Source: Bacilli bacterium (lineage in GTDB: Bacteria > Bacillota > Bacilli > Tumebacillales > JAQBPP01). From it: 6,753 nucleotides of DNA. The translations under genes and the position numbers were made by a program. Positions 5,391 to 6,753 of the stretch are shown piece by piece. How positions within the stretch are numbered: the first letter of the stretch is position 1; every line of letters begins with the position of its first letter. The stretch spans positions 1 through 6,753 of the forward strand of contig JAQBPP010000068.1 in the NCBI GenBank assembly GCA_028287455.1, read 5' to 3'. A model generated the notes under the pieces. That model did no database searches and was not told the origin of the DNA. It worked only from the letters and a program-made list of their open reading frames with translations.

Positions 5391-6753
5391 ATGACAACGT
5401 TGAAAAAACATTCCAAGGGCTTAGCTGCAGCGAGCAGTGCAATTGGTTTAATGATGATACTATCCGCCTGTAGTACGAATTCAAGTCAGGCAACTAAAAA
5501 TGGCAGCGGTCAAGCAGGTCCAATGAATATTAGCATTATGCTGCCTGCATACAGTACGGATTTAGCCACTCCGGACAGCCCTGTTTTGAAAAAGCTGGAC
5601 CAGTTAACAAATACGGTGGTTACACCGACATGGGTTCCAGCCACCTCCTATGAGGATAAGTTCAATATCACGATGGCATCGGGCAAATTGCCGACGATCA
5701 TGGTGGTTTTATCCAAGTCGCCAAGTTTTGTTAATGCGGCGCAATCAGGAGCTTTTTGGGATATTGGCCCCTATTTAAAGGACTATAAATACCTGAGTCA
5801 AGCGAATCAGATTGTACTCAACAATTCATCTGTTAACGGCAAAATTTACGGGATTTACAGATCGAGACCGCTGGGGCGCAATGGAATCATCTTCCGTAAG
5901 GACTGGCTGCAAAATCTGGGGTTATCCGAGCCGAAGACAGTGGATGATTTCTATACTATGTTAAAGGCATTTACGGATAAGGATCACTATGGTCTGGTTG
6001 CCTCAAAAGATTCAACCATTTGGGATATGATGGGCACCTGGTTCGGAGTTCCGAATAAATGGGGACTTGACAAGAATGGGAAGTTGATCCCGGCTCAGTT
6101 GACTCCACAATACATGGATGCACTAAATTTTTTCCATAAACTGTATCAAGAAAAATTAATTAACCAGGATTTCGCTGTCTTGGATCCTGCGAAAATGGAC
6201 ACTCCAGTGAATAACGGACAGGCCGGGGTAGAAGTGGGAGTACTTGACAATACTCACCGCTTGGAAACTACGTATGAACAAGCGCATCCTAATGCAACAG
6301 ATATTTTCGATGCGGTTGGATCAGTTTCAGGTCCAGGAGGTTTGCACATGTTACCGACATCCGGTTTCTCAGGAATATTAGCGATTCCTAAATCCAGTGT
6401 CCCATCCGTCACTGATTTAAAAAGAGTGCTGTCGTTTTTGGATGCATTGAATGCGCCTGACATTCAGACTTTGATTTGGGCGGGCATTGAGGGACAAAAT
6501 TATACCAAACAGGATAATTACATCGTCCGCAGCACCGATAAAACAATTCAAACGAATATCCAAGATATCAACCAAATGTTGATGGGGATTCCCGATAATT
6601 CTTATCTGGATGTTCAGCAAACACCTCTTCGTTTAAAAGAGGCTAAACTCCAGAAAGATAACGAAAAAATTGTTGTCAGCAACCCGGCAGAATCGTTGAT
6701 TTCCAAAGTGTACTCACAAAAGGGCGTTCAACTGGACAACATCGTCAACGATG
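5391..6753 (+). CDS. Extracellular solute-binding lipoprotein, LplA type (receptor 2), 3' end outside window
   Basis: 454 codons are visible from the ATG at 5391, which follows GAAAGGGG by about seven bases. Judging by its paralogue, about 40-45 residues are missing at the right edge. The N-terminus MTTLKKHSKG leads to a hydrophobic stretch ending in lipobox L-S-A-C with the acylated Cys at 27, then a Ser/Asn/Gly linker. It aligns with receptor 1 over its whole length, sharing NAAxSGAFWD, YGIYRxRPLGR, RKDWLQNxGLxEPKT, a 23-residue identical block (217-239) and KIVVSNPAExL. It differs by an eight-residue deletion that removes the candidate calcium loop (residues 195-201 read TDKDHYG) and by a diverged, longer segment at about 283-309. 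It most likely feeds the same permeases with a related but distinct ligand. No terminator lies between the two receptor genes, so it belongs to the same operon. Confidence 0.92.
   Translation, partial: MTTLKKHSKGLAAASSAIGLMMILSACSTNSSQATKNGSGQAGPMNISIMLPAYSTDLATPDSPVLKKLDQLTNTVVTPTWVPATSYEDKFNITMASGKLPTIMVVLSKSPSFVNAAQSGAFWDIGPYLKDYKYLSQANQIVLNNSSVNGKIYGIYRSRPLGRNGIIFRKDWLQNLGLSEPKTVDDFYTMLKAFTDKDHYGLVASKDSTIWDMMGTWFGVPNKWGLDKNGKLIPAQLTPQYMDALNFFHKLYQEKLINQDFAVLDPAKMDTPVNNGQAGVEVGVLDNTHRLETTYEQAHPNATDIFDAVGSVSGPGGLHMLPTSGFSGILAIPKSSVPSVTDLKRVLSFLDALNAPDIQTLIWAGIEGQNYTKQDNYIVRSTDKTIQTNIQDINQMLMGIPDNSYLDVQQTPLRLKEAKLQKDNEKIVVSNPAESLISKVYSQKGVQLDNIVND

Noticed and set aside
6254..6620. Minus-strand reading frames inside the receptor genes and permeases
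   Set aside because: They lie opposite clear protein families, lack ribosome binding sites and recognisable products, and are explained as shadows of the coding strand.

Overview
The window looks like part of a chromosome from a low-to-moderate G+C Gram-positive bacterium (Bacillota, class Bacilli). The strong purine-rich ribosome binding sites, a CcpA/LacI-type operator, two lipoprotein signal peptides ending in a lipobox, and LplABC/YtcPQ-type sugar ABC transporter parts all point that way. Paenibacillaceae or Alicyclobacillaceae are my best guesses; the genus cannot be fixed from the sequence alone. The content is a carbohydrate-uptake locus next to the remains of a carbohydrase gene.

Left part (1-1611). 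A minus-strand gene, cut off by the window edge, encodes a stand-alone GyrI-like/AraC-effector-binding domain protein. It has a good sigma-A promoter (-35 at 399-404, -10 at 376-381) just upstream. Immediately beyond that promoter, on the plus strand, lies a broken GH36 alpha-galactosidase gene. Its N-terminal domain is missing, and about 55 codons plus the reading frame are lost near 824-837. Both conventionally assigned catalytic Asp motifs survive, but in different reading frames from the upstream half of the barrel.

Middle (1612-1971). This gene-free stretch holds an AT-rich hairpin, a clear intrinsic terminator (1711-1740) and a leader of about 230 bases. The leader carries a near-perfect palindromic cre/LacI-type operator (1893-1908) that overlaps a candidate promoter.

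Right part (1972-6753). Four genes, all on the plus strand and separated by only 27-33 bases, form one apparent operon. They are an LplB-type permease, an LplC/YtcP-type permease, a complete lipoprotein solute-binding protein, and a second, paralogous lipoprotein solute-binding protein that runs off the right edge. No ATP-binding subunit is present in the window, as is usual for this CUT1 subgroup, whose members often share a housekeeping MsmX-like ATPase. The two binding proteins are old tandem duplicates. They share long identical protein blocks with saturated-looking synonymous differences, but differ in a candidate calcium-binding loop and in one variable segment. This suggests that one permease pair is served by two receptors of different specificity.

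I do not see a clearly undescribed system here. The most interesting points are the tandem diverged receptors and the decayed alpha-galactosidase beside an apparently intact transporter.
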